The translations under genes and the position numbers were made by a program. Positions 61,901-64,000 of a DNA stretch of 64,000 nucleotides are shown here, piece by piece (position 1 is the first letter of the stretch; each line of letters begins with the position of its first letter). The notes under the pieces were generated by a model, which saw only the letters and a program-made list of their open reading frames with translations, ran no database searches and was not told the DNA's origin. This stretch comes from Dromaius novaehollandiae (Eukaryota > Chordata > Aves > Casuariiformes > Dromaiidae), in assembly GCF_036370855.1 (NCBI RefSeq), contig NC_088132.1:65758841-65822840 (forward strand). The letters are read 5' to 3'.

Positions 61901-64000
61901 TCTGATCAGCTCATACTTTCCCTATCTCTCCTCCATCTATAATGTGAGTGCTAAGTAGTCTGGTATTATTTACAGTATCTTTGCTACACCTGTCATAGAT
62001 TCAATGGAGATTTAATTCTAATACAAGCCAGCACAGGTAGAATGCAAACAGGAGAGAAGGATTAAAACTGCTTCTTGACGACCTCCAAGTGAATTTGGAT
62101 AGTTGTCCTAAATCTAGCTGGATCCTTTCAGAGCAGAAGCTCTGTAGGGACACACTAATAACATGCGGTTGAAGGAAGAAAGAAAATGGCAGAAGTGAAA
62201 TCTGGCAGTTGTCACTGTACTCATTATGACAGTGAACTTTGTGGGGCAATTGTTATTCAAGTCAAAACTTACTACATGCAAACTGGTATCACTCCTTTGA
62301 GGCTGGTGTGCTGTTTCTCTGTGAAAAGGCTTTGCAAAATCGAAAGCTCCCAGTGCAGAAGATGGATATAAAGATGATTTAGGCTTTTGGTCATTCGACA
62401 ACTCCCTCTCTCCTCTTACTCCTCGTTCCCTAATTGTCCTTCCCTGGAGGTTGCACAAGTATATCCACCGCACTGCTAATTTTGCATCTTTTGGCAGGAT
62501 CTTGTATGATGCAGTCTACATTCCAGAAAAAGAAAAACACTGGTATTTATAATTGCAATTTTGATGAGCTGTGTGGCAGCTAAAATCATTATGGGTGAAA
62601 TCTGATCTCAGCTTCCAGACCACAGAAATAACGTGTCTACATTTAAGTAGGGAGGGGAACACTGATTCATATAAAATACGGGTTGAATCATACCAGAATG
62701 AATGTTTCTTGAAGGCTTACAAAGTTAGGTTAATTATTTGCTTTTAGTGTGCATTTTGATTTCCCGTGGGGCTAGGAAAATGTAGAAATATTGTCCTAAC
62801 CGCAATAATACTTGTCTTCACCATGTTTCTAGCCCACAGAAAAGCAAGAGATCTCCTTGAGAATCCTTATCCCACCAGACTTCCAGCCTTGTTTCCAGAG
62901 AGTAGAGGGGCAGGTAAGTCCGGATAACTTTCAAGGTTTGTATGCATATCAAAGCCAGCTGTAAAATCTGTAGGTGATGTAAATCAGCATAGTCCCACTG
63001 ATTTAAACAGAGCTGTATCAACATTCACCAGCTGAGTGTCTGGCTCTGCATCCCAACTCTTATCCCAAACATGTGTGCACTAAATATTTCACTGTATCTT
63101 TCTGACATTAATAAAGTTTTTCCTCTTACCCTGTCTCTCACCATACTTTCTAAAGCAACTCTCTTACATGTGTTTGTACTTTGCAACAATCATTTCCATC
63201 TAATATCCATTATTAGTATTTTAACTATCATGCTATTTTTAAGAGTACATAAGAGCAATTTAGCTGGGTGGGGGGGAGTGCCATACCAGATTTTGTTATT
63301 GCTTTTGACACTGATCTGGAGTTTTAAATCACATTATAGGTATGCTTTCATAAAAAAACAAGTAGATCATTTTTTTACTGCACAATATATGAGTGTTTTC
63401 TTATAATATGTATAATTACAGCCTAATACAATTTTATTTATCAGCTGGCTAGTCTTCGACATAACAACAATCAACTTTCCTTTAAAACGTCCTCACAGTT
63501 TTGAAGCACACTTTTTTTCAGCTGGTCTTAGCCCTGTGGAAGACTAACTCATCTCATTTCATACCTTAGTTACAGTACGATTTGGATGGAGTTCAGGAAC
63601 AGATCTCCCATTCTTAAGATCTGTATCCCAGAGCAGCACTCTCACATTAATGCGAAGCATGTGGCTAAATCCCTTAAATGACTTTGAAAACTTCAACCAT
63701 CATCTTTTTTTTTTCTGGCTCAACTCTTATGGTTAATCAGAAAATATGTTTTTTTTTTTAAGTATCCTTTCAGAAAATAAAGAATAATGTGAAATCTAGA
63801 TGAATGGGATTCTTCTGATAATTTTCAGATTCTAATCTTCCCAAATTTCATGATCCACACCTAAGAACTTAGTCTGTACCCAACTCCATGCTACAGTCGC
63901 ATTGCTACCAGTAACCAAGCTAACTTGGTTAAAGCTAGTTCAGTTGGGTTGACAAGCTTTACAATCCCACTTTGACTGCAGCGCAGGCACACCCACAGTG

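Larger units (their letters stand above)
46746..64000. other. Gene-free upstream region, distal part
   Basis: No coding exon was recognised. Contents include a tandem duplication at 47841-47873, a (CAAA)n run at 52402-52419, a 23-nt purine/pyrimidine palindrome at 54104-54126, an exon-like unit at 54912-55037, GC-rich patches at about 55740-55950 and 56620-56760, a 19-bp tandem repeat at 56364-56407 and MIR/L3-like fossils at about 57480-57955 and 58800-58950. The next gene by synteny would be MOCS2, but none of its exons was recognised. Confidence 0.55.

Noticed and set aside
61482..61958. 158-codon open frame on the plus strand
   Set aside because: One frame of this length is not surprising over six frames of 64 kb; no domain, no good Kozak context, no exon structure and no relatives recognised.
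1..64000. Exons of NDUFS4 or MOCS2, the expected FST neighbours
   Set aside because: I looked for recognisable peptide stretches of both among the open frames and found none; the window seems to end before either gene.
1..64000. tRNA, rRNA, snRNA genes, CRISPR arrays, bacterial-type operons or promoters
   Set aside because: No cloverleaf with A/B boxes, no U-snRNA start sequence and no spaced direct repeats were noticed; the sequence is vertebrate chromosomal DNA. A covariance-model scan would be needed to exclude small RNA genes fully.

Overview
The window looks like single-copy chromosomal DNA from a bird. It is about 60% AT, with a vertebrate split gene, two avian-type CR1 LINE fragments and several worn MIR/L3-type fossils. 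The only protein-coding gene I can support is follistatin (FST), on the minus strand. All six coding exons were read by hand between 18878 (start codon) and 13449 (stop codon). The junctions are canonical (GT donors, AG acceptors) and all introns are phase 1. The coding sequence is 1032 nt, giving 343 residues: a 28-residue signal peptide plus a 315-residue mature chain. The composition resembles chicken FST as I remember it; I ran no alignment.

Layout: 1-12430 is the region 3' of FST, gene-free, with a foldback hairpin (849-984), a hAT-like element (4857-4972), an ancient MIR/L3-like fossil (about 5629-5800) and a CR1 tail (7501-7835). From about 12435 to 18980 lies the FST transcription unit, with an AU-rich 3' UTR and two candidate poly(A) signals. 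From 18980 to about 21400 lies the promoter, CpG islands and GC-rich upstream DNA, including a short, strikingly palindromic block at 20261-20306. From 21400 to 64000 is AT-rich gene-desert-like DNA with no recognisable coding exon, a second CR1 (46126-46745), several MIR/L3-like fossils and a few enhancer-like patches. In other vertebrates FST lies between MOCS2 and NDUFS4; neither neighbour was recognised here, which fits a window falling wholly inside the two flanking spacers.

The most informative detail is inside intron 5. Besides the exon 6 acceptor that gives the acidic C-terminal tail, there is a strong second acceptor at 13775. It joins the last base of exon 5 to GA, making a TGA stop directly after Asn316. 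That predicts the short 288-residue mature, cell-surface-binding form as well as the 315-residue circulating form. I found no clear evidence of a wholly new system. The best leads are the foldback element, the palindrome block upstream of FST, a possible divergent transcript from the FST CpG island, and an exon-like unit at 54912-55037.
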